From contig JADJWK010000001.1 of NCBI GenBank assembly GCA_016716405.1, positions 434,001 through 498,000 on the forward strand: a DNA stretch of 64,000 nt. The letters run 5' to 3'. The stretch comes from Candidatus Melainabacteria bacterium (GTDB taxonomy: Bacteria; Cyanobacteriota; Vampirovibrionia; Obscuribacterales; Obscuribacteraceae). The translations under genes and the position numbers were made by a program. Position 1 is the stretch's first letter. The number at the start of each line of letters is the position of its first letter. This document shows positions 1-8,586 of this stretch, piece after piece. The notes beneath the pieces are model-generated. The model saw only the letters and a list, made by a program, of their open reading frames with translations, was not told where the DNA came from and searched no databases.

Positions 1-357
1 AACAACCCGCTCTGCGGGCAAACCAAGAGCGAGGGTCTCGTCCAGCTCTTCGAGACTGGCGGTATCGACCCCGATACCGAGGTCCAGGCAACGAGAAACG
101 AACCAGGGAAGCTTGTTCGCCTTGCGGGCGAAATAGAGACCTCCCTGGAGACCGCGCTCGCTCATGGGCATACTGAGGGCCTCGACATTCTCGTCAAAAG
201 GATCGGTGGCGAACAGATGAAGAGGAGAGCCCCATTCTTCCACGAGATTCCCGAGCAGGTCCGGTCGCTGAAGCAGCTTTCTGACCCATGAGGACAGCCT
301 GCCTGCAAGGGGCGGCGCGCAATCCGCGAATTCGAGCTCGACTCTGGCAGTGCTCAT
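1..357 (-). CDS. PLP-dependent fold-III (alanine racemase/DAP-decarboxylase-like) decarboxylase, N-terminal part
   Basis: About 119 N-terminal codons are visible; the gene runs off the left edge. The segment GSPLHLF followed about 25 residues later by YFARKANK (Lys79) is the hallmark of fold-type III PLP decarboxylases (LysA, ornithine/arginine decarboxylase, SbnH-like), where that lysine forms the internal aldimine. GIGVDTASLEEL further fits the barrel. The ATG overlaps the TGA of the upstream fusion gene (ATGA), so the two are probably translationally coupled. The substrate cannot be read from this fragment. True diaminopimelate decarboxylase is possible, but the partner gene points to a dedicated small-molecule pathway instead. 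Confidence 0.8.
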   Translation of the reverse strand, partial: MSTARVELEFADCAPPLAGRLSSWVRKLLQRPDLLGNLVEEWGSPLHLFATDPFDENVEALSMPMSERGLQGGLYFARKANKLPWFVSRCLDLGIGVDTASLEELDETLALGLPAERVV

Positions 358-2957
358 GGCGATAACTGGCAAGGCACCTCATTGACTGCAGGAAAATAGT
401 CTTCGCCGAGGGCGTCGAAATACTCATCCACGTGCTGGAGGGGCGAATCGCAGCAGAGGAAGGCGCAGACGAGCTCGCCGTTGCGGCCGATCATTGGATC
501 CAGGCGGCCCTCCTTGTCCAGGTAGCGCAGATAGGAGAGCAGTCCGGCCAGATTCATACCGGAGCTGGGACCGCCCATGATCCCGTTTCTGACAAGCTCG
601 ACACTCCTCTGGAAACTCTCTCTGGATTCGACTTCCTGGTTGCAGTTAGCGATATTCTGCCAGTCGAAAGTAACGTCTCCCAGCAAAGCCCTCTCCCGGG
701 GTCCGGGAACAGCCTGACCCCTTGCCGGGCAGCAAGCCACCACCTGCAGGTGCGGGTTCCGCGATCGGAGCTCCCCGGTCACACCGACCATGGTGCCGCA
801 GGTGCCCAGCGCCAGAGACAGGATTTCGAGGCGTCCGCCGGTCTGGGCCCAGAGATCGGGAGCAAGATAACGGGCGAACCCTGCCGGATTGTCCGGATTC
901 CCATACTGACCGGGATTGAGCCAGCCCGGCTGAGCGCCCATTTTCCTGGCACGATAGGCTCTCGGCTCGAGCTTGCCGAATTGCTGGTGACCCGGTCCGG
1001 GATGCAGATAAGGCTCGATCCCGAACAGCCGTAGCATACGTAGCAAAGCAGGAGCGATATCATGGTCGACCAGAGCACAGGTGGAATCGATGCCGAAGAG
1101 CCTGGCCATGACACTCAACGACATGACCGTGTTGGAGGAGGAGCTCTCGATTATCCGATCGACATCCCGAAGCTCGCCGCGCTCGCTGGCTGCCTTCAAC
1201 ATCGAATGAGCCGGAATCGACTTGACGTTCATCAGCGGCACCAGAGGCATCATCTTGGCGAGAATACGAACCCCGCGTGCGGCATAGGGATTGAGCCGGG
1301 CTGGCAACTCCACCAGCGGCGCCGGAGCGTAATTGGCCGGATCGAGATAATCGGCCAGAGCCGTCTCGCCCGTGAAAGCACCGGAACGCCGACCGGCAGG
1401 AGCCTTTCTCACTACAGCCTGGTCAGCGGTCTGGCCCGGACTTTCCTGAGTCCTGGGTCGCACCGGTTGACGAGTGGCGATACGCCGGTCAGCCTCGATC
1501 AGGATGGAAACCAGCTCGTCTATCTGGGAGGCTGTCTCGGTGCCGATGGAAAGCCGGAGAAAGGGCGGCTCCCAGACCGTAGCCGGTGCGGTTACATAAA
1601 GCCTGGTGATATCGAAACCAAAACTGGTGCTGAAACCCAGCGGGAAATTGCGAGCCCGGGCCAGCTCCAGCACCATATCTTCGAACTGTTTGTAGAGATC
1701 GACCCTGGCAAATTCCTTGCGAAAGCGAATCGAGGCAACCGGGCTGCGAAACCAGGCGCAATCGCCCGCGCCATCGCCCGCCCAGGAGACGCTTTCGATC
1801 ACGGCTAGCCCCCCGGCTAGCTCGAGACCGGACACCAGCCGCTCCATGTTCCGGGCATGCCGGCGCATACGGTTCTCGAGGCTCCTTCGATTGGGACCAG
1901 GAAGACTGCCGACGCTGGCATCGGCGATATTGGCGCCGAATCTGGCCCTGGTCTTGAAAAAGCTGCTCTGAATCCGCTCGGGCGCATGCCAGGCAACGAT
2001 ACCGCCCGTAACACCATCCATGCCAAACTGATGATGCTTGGCCAGACTCTCTACCAGGATCACACGCAAATGACCAGGAAGGTCGGAAAGCATTCCCCCC
2101 GGCAGCAGGGGCGCGGGCAGACAGGTGCTGTCGATGACCACGAAGGTCTCCTCCACCGTCCCGGTGGCGGCGAAATCCATGACGGTTTCGAGATCATGCA
2201 CCATGACCTCGCCGCAGTTAGACACGGCATCGACGAAAATTATTCTGGGCATCACTTCTTCGAGCCTGGCCCGGAGACTGTCCTTTCCTTTCGGCCGGTA
2301 GATGTGCAGATCGGGGAAAAAGGCCCTGGCCAGATGAATGTTCTCGAAATACATGGGCTCCAGGGCCATGGCCGGTCCTTCCACCCTGTACTCGCCCTGA
2401 AGAAAATGAAGGACGCTCGAGAAAGCCGACATTCCGCAACTGGTGAGATAGGCTTTGATGCTGTCAGAGCCCAGGTGACTCAGATACTCGCTCGCGAACC
2501 GCCGCTCATAGGCAGCCGCCTCGAGATGTCCGTCTCTCTTATAATCCAGGACATGCTCGGCGATTCCGTCGGTAAGCCGGTTGTCCATGGAGAAGGCGCA
2601 GGTGTTCTCATAGACCGGACTCTGCCAGTCAGCCAGGCAAGCGCTCAGACCTTTCTGCCGGTAAGCTGTCCTCAGTATATTCTTGATCTCGAGATACTCA
2701 TGCCTGATCGAGGGGAGCACATCGGCGGTCATCCGGGGCTCGCCCCAGCGGGCCACACGTTCGACCAGGTCGAAACTCTTGCGCAGGCGCGCGCGAATTT
2801 TTCGAGCCGTATCCAGAGCTTCGGTCGAGTCCCCGGCCAGATCGTCTGCGAGAAAGCGAAGCTCGAGAAGATCCCGCACGATATCGTCGATGTCGGTGAC
2901 AATGCTCTCGCCATAAATAAGAGGCTCTTCTTCACTTCTCTTCTTATGAACAACCAT
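354..2957 (-). CDS. Fused PLP enzyme: cystathionine gamma-synthase-like plus cysteine synthase-like
   Basis: 867 residues. Residues 1-110 are a helical extension. About 160-490 is a fold-I Cys/Met-metabolism domain (VID276 for the pyridine nitrogen, SLAK307 as the likely PLP lysine followed by GMDGVTGG). About 545-850 is a fold-II cysteine/cystathionine beta-synthase domain (PAPLVELP, NVK579S as PLP lysine, ESSSSNT in place of the usual TSGNT, GTCGT glycine loop at 718, GPSSG at 796). Together such domains could make and cleave a thioether like cystathionine, or build an unusual amino acid; the product is not known. The ATG at 2957 was chosen because AGAGGA lies 8 nt upstream; in-frame ATG and TTG codons further upstream lack this. 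It overlaps the downstream decarboxylase by 3 nt. Confidence 0.85.
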   Translation of the reverse strand: MVVHKKRSEEEPLIYGESIVTDIDDIVRDLLELRFLADDLAGDSTEALDTARKIRARLRKSFDLVERVARWGEPRMTADVLPSIRHEYLEIKNILRTAYRQKGLSACLADWQSPVYENTCAFSMDNRLTDGIAEHVLDYKRDGHLEAAAYERRFASEYLSHLGSDSIKAYLTSCGMSAFSSVLHFLQGEYRVEGPAMALEPMYFENIHLARAFFPDLHIYRPKGKDSLRARLEEVMPRIIFVDAVSNCGEVMVHDLETVMDFAATGTVEETFVVIDSTCLPAPLLPGGMLSDLPGHLRVILVESLAKHHQFGMDGVTGGIVAWHAPERIQSSFFKTRARFGANIADASVGSLPGPNRRSLENRMRRHARNMERLVSGLELAGGLAVIESVSWAGDGAGDCAWFRSPVASIRFRKEFARVDLYKQFEDMVLELARARNFPLGFSTSFGFDITRLYVTAPATVWEPPFLRLSIGTETASQIDELVSILIEADRRIATRQPVRPRTQESPGQTADQAVVRKAPAGRRSGAFTGETALADYLDPANYAPAPLVELPARLNPYAARGVRILAKMMPLVPLMNVKSIPAHSMLKAASERGELRDVDRIIESSSSNTVMSLSVMARLFGIDSTCALVDHDIAPALLRMLRLFGIEPYLHPGPGHQQFGKLEPRAYRARKMGAQPGWLNPGQYGNPDNPAGFARYLAPDLWAQTGGRLEILSLALGTCGTMVGVTGELRSRNPHLQVVACCPARGQAVPGPRERALLGDVTFDWQNIANCNQEVESRESFQRSVELVRNGIMGGPSSGMNLAGLLSYLRYLDKEGRLDPMIGRNGELVCAFLCCDSPLQHVDEYFDALGEDYFPAVNEVPCQLSP

Positions 2958-3051
2958 TGATACCGTCCTCTTTTCAGGCGCTTGAAGCACAGGAATTGAT
3001 TTCATTATTCGCAACAGCTAATTGCGACTAATTTGCAAAGGGCAGGTCCAA

Positions 3052-3088
3052 AAGATACACCTGCATTGACAGCTATGTCAATGCAGGT
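3052..3088 (-). promoter_or_regulatory. Leftward promoter with overlapping 13-bp-armed palindrome
   Basis: A perfect inverted repeat, ACCTGCATTGACA and its complement separated by GCTA, spans 3059-3088. Its right arm supplies TTGACA on the minus strand (3081 to 3076), and 18 nt later lies TATCTT (3057 to 3052). That is a credible sigma70-type promoter for the PLP operon with an operator over its -35 and spacer. The same repeat also lies upstream of the rightward PepSY gene. The regulator is not recognisable: the site does not resemble Fur, DtxR or Zur boxes. Confidence 0.55.
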
Positions 3089-3230
3089 CAGACCTATTGC
3101 AACAACCTGTGTCGATCTTTTTTAGCAGAGCCGGGTTCAAATTCCGGAGCAAGAAGGGCAATGATGATCCGCATCTAATCTTTTGGTGTTTTGAGAATCC
3201 ATCGCAAACGCGCGATAATCCCACAGAATC

Positions 3231-4391
3231 ATGAAGAACAGGCCGACCATCTCCGGGAGCAGGCTCGCGGCAACAGCCTCGACCGGAAGAAAACAGAGTT
3301 CACCGGCAGGGGCCGGCAATCCTTTCTATGTTTTCTTTCTGAAGACCCACAGCCTGACCGGAGGAATACTTGCTGCTTATTTCCTGCTCATGAGCCTCAC
3401 CGGCACCAGCCTGGTTTTTGCAGACAGCCTGATCGAATTCACCAATCCAGCGACAACCGGCAACTTCGCGGGAAAGGCGAGCCTGAGCGCGATGCTGGAA
3501 ACGGTCGAGAGGAGCTATCCGGACTGTCGGGTAAGCTGGCTGCATTTGAGCCCCGAGCCCGGCATCGCCACCGAGGCCTATATCGCCGCCGGACCGGAGC
3601 AGACCCTCAAGAACACTGTTCTTCTTGATCCCGGCAGCGGACAGATCCTCGGAGAGCGCAACCGGATTATCCAGTTCTTGATGAATCTCCACTTCGATCT
3701 TCTTTCGGGTGGGACCGGTCGCACCATCAATGGTCTCATGGCTTTCTGCTTGATACTTATAGCCGGCAGCGGTGCTGTCGTCTGGTGGCGAGGCCCCTCC
3801 CGGGTGAAAGAGCGCCTGACCATAAACGGCTTCGGTAATCCGGCTCTTCTGAGAAGACAGATCCACCAGTGCCTGGCATTTTTCACTCTGCCGATGCTTC
3901 TCACCTGGGCAATCAGCGCACTCTATTTTGCTTTTCCCGAGCCATTCGAGGGCTTTACCAGAGCGCTCTTTCACGAGAGCGACACCGCCCCGGCTCCGCC
4001 ATCGAACCTGAAACTGGACTGCAGCAATCCCGATGCCATGGTCCGGACTGCCAGCGCCCTGGCGCCGGGCCTGCTTCCTGCCTGGGTGAAAATCCCGGCG
4101 AAAGAAGGCGACGACGCGGCAGTCTATTTTAGCCCTCCCGAAAACACGAGAGACAAAGAGGCCATGACCCGTGTCTTCGTCGACACTCGAACAGGAAATA
4201 TCACCGGCATACTCGACCCGGCCCATCGCGCTCCCTCGCAGGCGATGGCAGCGACTCTCAAAAAGCTCCACTTCGGTACCATTGCGGGGGTATGGTCCCA
4301 GATACTCTGGCTTGCTCTGGGTCTTTCGCCAGCCGTCCTGGCGATTACGGGGCTTTCCATGCTCTACGACAAAAGAGCCCGGAGGCGCTGA
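3231..4391 (+). CDS. PepSY-associated transmembrane protein (PepSY-TM family)
   Basis: 386 residues with four membrane spans and a large outer domain. The spans start near KTHSLTGGILAAYF, NLHFDLLSGGTGR, RQIHQCLAFF and KLHFGTIAGV, each carrying a histidine near the membrane edge. That pattern is known in PepSY-TM proteins such as FoxB/FpvG-type ferrisiderophore reductases, where such histidines hold haem b. The family role and haem binding are inferred here, not shown. The stop is 2 nt from the next gene, which encodes a 2Fe-2S protein, so electron transfer across the membrane is a sensible guess. It is divergent from the PLP operon across a shared palindrome. Confidence 0.8.
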   Translation: MKNRPTISGSRLAATASTGRKQSSPAGAGNPFYVFFLKTHSLTGGILAAYFLLMSLTGTSLVFADSLIEFTNPATTGNFAGKASLSAMLETVERSYPDCRVSWLHLSPEPGIATEAYIAAGPEQTLKNTVLLDPGSGQILGERNRIIQFLMNLHFDLLSGGTGRTINGLMAFCLILIAGSGAVVWWRGPSRVKERLTINGFGNPALLRRQIHQCLAFFTLPMLLTWAISALYFAFPEPFEGFTRALFHESDTAPAPPSNLKLDCSNPDAMVRTASALAPGLLPAWVKIPAKEGDDAAVYFSPPENTRDKEAMTRVFVDTRTGNITGILDPAHRAPSQAMAATLKKLHFGTIAGVWSQILWLALGLSPAVLAITGLSMLYDKRARRR

Positions 4392-4393
4392 AA

Positions 4394-4828
4394 ATGGATG
4401 TATGGAGATCGGCCCTGGCTATGGTGATCTATCGCAACGGTCAGGTTGAGGAGAGCGATGTGGACGGTCTCATCGAGCGCTATCGCGAGAAGAAAGGAAT
4501 CCACCTGGACCGGGACATCTACATGCAAGCCTTGGCTTCCGCCACCCGTCACTACCAGAAAAGCGAGAATCGTCTCTTCGTGTGCACGGACAGCCGTTGT
4601 CTGGACCGTTCCTGGGTCTGCCCTTCCCGCCCCAATCTCGCCGCCCTGGAGAGCGAGCTCGGTTGCCCGGTGGAGCCCACGGGCTGCCACTGGGTCTGCG
4701 AAGAGGCACCGGTGGTGACACTGAAGAGAGGAATCCAGGCGTATCGTTTCGCCGATTGCTCCTCGAAAGAAAGATGGGACGAGGTCCGATCGCAGCTAAG
4801 GTCGCTTCTGAAAGACGGCTCCGCTTGA
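4394..4828 (+). CDS. Thioredoxin-like 2Fe-2S ferredoxin domain protein
   Basis: 144 residues. The C-terminal two thirds hold FVCTDSRC, then GCPVEPTGCHWVC, then EAPVVTL: two cysteines 5 apart and a second pair 4 apart, as in thioredoxin-fold 2Fe-2S ferredoxins (cluster ligands). The N-terminal 55 residues are helical. The ATG at 4394 has GGAGG 9 nt upstream, located inside the 3' end of the PepSY gene, so the pair is co-translated. A role passing electrons to or from the PepSY membrane protein is inferred from position only. Cysteine spacing is looser than in the ferredoxin-like protein at 59.6 kb. Confidence 0.7.
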   Translation: MDVWRSALAMVIYRNGQVEESDVDGLIERYREKKGIHLDRDIYMQALASATRHYQKSENRLFVCTDSRCLDRSWVCPSRPNLAALESELGCPVEPTGCHWVCEEAPVVTLKRGIQAYRFADCSSKERWDEVRSQLRSLLKDGSA

Positions 4829-5076
4829 CAGCGCTAAGCTCGCGATTGTGTAAAGCATACAAGCGATTTCTTGACATCGAAAAATCTATTTGAAGCAGCG
4901 AATCTTGGTGCTAGATTGAGCCGATATTTTCATTCGATCGTCTAACCATATTTGGTACCGGATCCAGTTTCACTAATCAGTACCTGTCTTTCAAAGCCGT
5001 CAATTCAATCCGCGGAGTCTGTCCGGGGATATTTTACGGCTTAATCACGACCTCATAAAAAGGAGCGGTAAGCGCT

Positions 5077-6318
5077 ATGTCTTACACGGATAAAGTGCGC
5101 GAAGCCGTCGCGAAAATCACGGCGCTTTTGTTCGGTCCCTCTGAACGAGACCCGATTTCCAGAAAAGCCCGGTTGATTCGAGACTCGAACATCCGGGATG
5201 CTGCTCGTATGGTCGCCACGATGCCCGGTGTCATCAATATGGGACAGGGTCTGCCGGAATTCCCGGTGCCCCGGTTCCTCAAGGATGCCGCCATCGAGGC
5301 GATCAACGCTGATTTCAACCAGTACTCGAACACCTGGGGCTACCCGCAACTCCGGAATGTCATCGCCGCCAAGATGAGACGTTTCAACCAGGTGTCCTGC
5401 GATCCGGAGACCAATGTCACCGTCACCTGCGGCGCCAGCGAAGCCCTCAACGCATCGCTTCTCGCCATCGTCGATCCCGGTGACGAAGTGATCGTCTTCG
5501 AGCCTTTCTACGAGAACTACCACCCCAACGCCATCCTGAGCAGCGCCCGGCCCCGCTATGTGAAGCTCCACGCCCCCGACTGGACTTTCGACGACCGCGA
5601 GCTCGAGGCTGCTTTCAACCGGCGCACCAGGGCCATCCTGATCAACACTCCCCACAATCCCACCGGTCGCGTCTTCACCAGAGACGAGCTCGAGAGAATC
5701 GGCGCGCTCTGCCGCAAATGGGGAGTGGTCGCGATCACCGACGAGATCTACGAATACATGGTCTATGATGGGCTGAGACATATCAGCATGGCAAGCCTCC
5801 CGGGAATGGAAGACCGCACCATCACTGTATCGGGACTCTCCAAGACCTTCGGAGTGACCGGCTGGCGTCTCGGCTATGTGGTGGCGCCGGAGCCCTACAG
5901 CTCGGCGCTCAGGAAAGTTCACGATTACCTGACTCTGGCGGCCCCTTCGCCTCTGCAGATCGCTGCGGTGACTGCCCTGAACCTTCCTGACTCGTATTAC
6001 GACGAGATGCGGGCCAAGTATCAGGGCAACCGCGACCTGGTGATGGAAGCCGCGGCCTCTGCCGGCTTTCGCTTCCGCAAGCCGGAAGGGACTTACTACC
6101 TCTTCACCGACGCATCCTCGCTTGGTTTCGAGGACGACCGCAAACTCTGGGAGTATCTCCTGCGCGAGTTCAACCTGGCGACGGTGGCCGGGTATTGCTT
6201 CTTCCGTCCGGGAGCGAAAAGCAATAACATCCGCTTCTGTTACGCCAAGTCCCCGATCACCATCGAGAGTGCCAGAAACCGGCTGCTTCAGGTGAATGAG
6301 CGGATCGCAAAGCGTTGA
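5077..6318 (+). CDS. Class I/II PLP aminotransferase (kynurenine/methionine aminotransferase-like)
   Basis: 413 residues, a complete fold-I aminotransferase. NMGQGLPEFPVP near the start, CGASEALNA, the NTPHNPTGRVF motif, TDEIYEYMVYDG and SGLSKTFGVTGWRLGY (PLP lysine) are all present, as is the C-terminal arginine region. The closest family by motif is the glutamine/kynurenine/methionine aminotransferase group (YbdL/KAT type). The N-terminal 25 residues precede the usual start of the family. The start at 5077 follows AAAAGGAGCGGTAAGCGCT, a ribosome site about 10 nt away. It is monocistronic, ending in a clear terminator. Confidence 0.88.
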   Translation: MSYTDKVREAVAKITALLFGPSERDPISRKARLIRDSNIRDAARMVATMPGVINMGQGLPEFPVPRFLKDAAIEAINADFNQYSNTWGYPQLRNVIAAKMRRFNQVSCDPETNVTVTCGASEALNASLLAIVDPGDEVIVFEPFYENYHPNAILSSARPRYVKLHAPDWTFDDRELEAAFNRRTRAILINTPHNPTGRVFTRDELERIGALCRKWGVVAITDEIYEYMVYDGLRHISMASLPGMEDRTITVSGLSKTFGVTGWRLGYVVAPEPYSSALRKVHDYLTLAAPSPLQIAAVTALNLPDSYYDEMRAKYQGNRDLVMEAAASAGFRFRKPEGTYYLFTDASSLGFEDDRKLWEYLLREFNLATVAGYCFFRPGAKSNNIRFCYAKSPITIESARNRLLQVNERIAKR

Positions 6319-6324
6319 CTTCGA

Positions 6325-6370
6325 GCCCGGTCACCCTGCCAGACACAGGTATGACCGGGCTTCTTTTTCT
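6325..6370 (+). terminator. Rho-independent terminator of the aminotransferase gene
   Basis: GCCCGGTCA pairs perfectly with TGACCGGGC across an 18-nt loop and is followed at once by TTCTTTTTCT. It begins 7 nt after the stop codon. Confidence 0.85.
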
Positions 6371-6376
6371 ATTCAA

Positions 6377-6407
6377 CTTTTCCTATATGTATTAGTATGG
6401 GTCTATG
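6377..6407 (+). repeat. Post-terminator motif, copy 1
   Basis: Contains CCTATATGTATTAGTATGG, a variant of the recurrent CTAT...ATAGTA element. It begins 17 nt after the terminator stem and reads in the direction of the upstream gene. Confidence 0.45.
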
Positions 6408-6439
6408 CAAGAGTCCACTGGCTTGCCATGGAACGGCAA

Positions 6440-6489
6440 TATGACTGTGAGGTCAAATTTTTCGGAAAAAACTTGACCTCACAGTCATA
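6440..6489. repeat. Long inverted repeat (17-bp perfect arms)
   Basis: TATGACTGTGAGGTCAA and its exact complement are separated by 16 nt that themselves can pair (TTTTT with AAAAA). It lies 49 nt upstream of the next start codon. It could be an operator, an attenuator hairpin in the leader of the membrane protein gene, or a small mobile-element remnant; nothing else nearby decides. Confidence 0.7.
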
Positions 6490-6538
6490 AAATTTCCAAA
6501 AATGCCTCTTTCGGTCAGGCTCCGTCTAGAATCTCTTT

Positions 6539-7834
6539 GTGAAAACCAAGCTTAACAGGACCATCCTCGCCTCAGTTGCACTCCTGGCCGGGGGGGTAAT
6601 TCGTCTCATCTATCCGTTCGTCCACAACCCCATGGACTACCAGCTGGTCTCGGACACCCTCAGACATGCCGGCGGGGTCGCCGAGACACCGGCAATCATG
6701 TCCATCCTGGATCCGCCCCTCTACAAGCTCTGGACCGGAGTCCTGCTGGCCGCCTCTGACAAAATCCTGGTTGCAGCGCTCTGCGCCGGTCTCAGCCTTG
6801 CGACTCCGCTGCTCTACTATCTCCTTCTCCGCTCCTGCATCCGATCAAGAGCTCTGGCTCTTCTTGGTGCCGGAATCATCGCCATGCTTCCATCCTGGAT
6901 CTGTTACTCGAGTTATTTCATGCAGGAGAATCTTCTTCTGCCTCTCACCGCCCTGGCCCTTCTGCTCAGCTTCAGGGCCGGGAAACACAAAGGTGCTCGA
7001 GAGTTCTTCCTTGCTGCCTTTTTCTGGGGCGCGGCGGTAAATGCGAAAGCGACCGCTCTGCCGCTATTCATGCTGGTCTGGGCCGGTCTCTGCCATTACT
7101 GCCTGAAAGAGGGTGCCACCAGAAAGCTGGTCACGACCATCTGCGCTTCCAGTATCCTGGCGATTCTTCTCTGCCTGGTATCACCGCTTCTCGTCTGGCA
7201 GCGTCTGGGTATCTTTCTGCCGGTTCCGCAAGAGCCCTTCAATCGTGCTTACTTCGAGTCAGGAAGGCAGGTTCTTGCCCTGGATTGCTCTTTCGTCGAC
7301 AGAAAGAAACCGGAAAGCGGTATTCTCGAGCAGAGTATTCGAATCGAGACACCGGCCATCTACGATCCGCCCCTGCGGCCATTTGCGTACTGGCGCACAG
7401 GGCGACAGGGAACCGCTCCGGCAAAAGCCGATCTGACAGGCAACACCGCGATCCTCTCCGGCATCGAAAAACCATGTTTGAAACGCCGCCTCGAGCTCAC
7501 TTTCGAGAATGCCGTCTATCTCCTTCTCGGAGATACCTGGCCGGTAGATGACGAGAGCCCCCAGGGAATCCTTAACAGAGCCGCTTCCTGGAGCCGTTTT
7601 CTCTGGTCGCCCCTGATCGTACTTTTGAGCTATTCATTCATCGCATTGCGCTTACGGAGCCCGGCAACAGCTCTCTGCCTCGCCTATCTGGCGTTTCTGC
7701 TGCTCCAGCAATCGGTGGTGATGGAAGGCAGATACAGGATGGTCTGGGAAGGTCTAGCCATTGTCGCCCTGATCGAATCGATCGACCGTCTGCGATGCAA
7801 AAAGCAGAGCAGCGACAACTTAGAGGCTATTTAG
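6539..7834 (+). CDS. Polytopic membrane protein, glycosyltransferase-39/dolichyl-mannosyltransferase-like
   Basis: 431 residues starting at GTG. About eight to ten hydrophobic spans, a first loop with FVHNPMDYQLVSDTLRHAG and a large hydrophilic segment around residues 225-310, then further spans to the end. The layout (short N-terminal helix, acidic first loop, multiple spans) recalls ArnT/PMT-type lipid-linked sugar transferases, but I do not see the definitive DD/DE signature, so the family is tentative. No strong ribosome-binding site precedes the GTG. It stands alone, with about 250 nt free on either side. Confidence 0.6.
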   Translation: MKTKLNRTILASVALLAGGVIRLIYPFVHNPMDYQLVSDTLRHAGGVAETPAIMSILDPPLYKLWTGVLLAASDKILVAALCAGLSLATPLLYYLLLRSCIRSRALALLGAGIIAMLPSWICYSSYFMQENLLLPLTALALLLSFRAGKHKGAREFFLAAFFWGAAVNAKATALPLFMLVWAGLCHYCLKEGATRKLVTTICASSILAILLCLVSPLLVWQRLGIFLPVPQEPFNRAYFESGRQVLALDCSFVDRKKPESGILEQSIRIETPAIYDPPLRPFAYWRTGRQGTAPAKADLTGNTAILSGIEKPCLKRRLELTFENAVYLLLGDTWPVDDESPQGILNRAASWSRFLWSPLIVLLSYSFIALRLRSPATALCLAYLAFLLLQQSVVMEGRYRMVWEGLAIVALIESIDRLRCKKQSSDNLEAI

Positions 7835-8081
7835 ACTCTCTTTCCGAATCGATATTAGAGCACCGCAAGAGCGCGAAGTGACGGTTATCGAGATCGGGAC
7901 GGGAAACGAGACCTTGGATATTGAACTCTATCGGCTGAAATTGCGCGTTGAATGAGCGGCTCTCATCTGTCAGAACATGATGTTCTCTCGATTCGTTCTT
8001 TGAAAAACAAGGAAGTCCAGCCCCTTTATTGAGCCAACCACAAGCAAAAGGACTCTACTGACTCCGGAAGGAGAGCATACC

Positions 8082-8291
8082 ATGCTGCTTTTCTGTCTCT
8101 ATGCCGGCCTGATTGTCTCGATCATGGCCTTTGCCACCACCGAGAAGGTCGCTTCTCTGATTGCCCCCCGGAAGGAAGGCTTCAGCGCCATTCCCCGCAC
8201 CATCGCATCGATGTTCTGGCTCCTTTTCGGACCGTTCGTCTCCCTGGCGAGCATCCTAATCTTCCTGCTTTTCATCGCTCTCAAGAGCTGA
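8082..8291 (+). CDS. Small two-helix membrane protein
   Basis: 69 residues: hydrophobic helix at about 2-18, a basic loop with APRKEGF, and a second helix from about 43 to 67. GGAAGGAGAG lies just upstream of the ATG, a strong ribosome site, and base use is coding-like. I recognise no family. It may form a transcript with the small gene 32 nt downstream. Confidence 0.55.
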   Translation: MLLFCLYAGLIVSIMAFATTEKVASLIAPRKEGFSAIPRTIASMFWLLFGPFVSLASILIFLLFIALKS

Positions 8292-8322
8292 TGCCAACAC
8301 CATCTTCCCGGAAAACAAAAAC

Positions 8323-8538
8323 ATGAACAGGAAAGAAAAAGAACCCGTGCAAAAACCAGCCCCCTCCCCGCTGCCCATGTTCACCCTTGATTTCGGCGGC
8401 TCTCTGGGCGCCAGATCCAGCGGTTGTCGCTGCTCGTGCCAGGACAGCTCCGGTCGGAAGAGCGGCTTCGACAACACCCCTCGGGTCCCTCATGACCCAT
8501 TCAAGATGAAGCCCCCCGAATACCCGTCTCTATTCTGA
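8323..8538 (+). CDS. Small Cys-rich hypothetical protein
   Basis: 71 residues, polar and proline-rich, with a central SSGCRCSCQDSSGRKSG cluster of three alternating cysteines and no hydrophobic segment. The start lacks a strong ribosome site. It is followed directly by a terminator, which supports a real transcript end here. It could be a metal-binding peptide, a precursor peptide or a chance frame; no maturation enzyme is adjacent. Confidence 0.35.
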   Translation: MNRKEKEPVQKPAPSPLPMFTLDFGGSLGARSSGCRCSCQDSSGRKSGFDNTPRVPHDPFKMKPPEYPSLF

Positions 8539-8546
8539 GCCTTTAC

Positions 8547-8585
8547 GAACGCCAGGCACGGATTGCCTGTCGTTCTTTCTCTCCG
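8547..8585 (+). terminator. Terminator after the small-gene pair
   Basis: GAACGCCAGGCA pairs with TGCCTGTCGTTC (one mismatch), then a pyrimidine-rich TTTCTCTCC tail followed by TTTTT at 8587. Confidence 0.65.
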
Positions 8586-8586
8586 G

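Noticed and set aside
3128..3160. A tRNA T-arm-like CCGGGTTCAAATTCCGG
   Set aside because: A 5-bp stem and 7-nt loop fit, but no matching acceptor, anticodon arm or CCA region lies at the right distance. At most a chance hairpin or a tRNA remnant.
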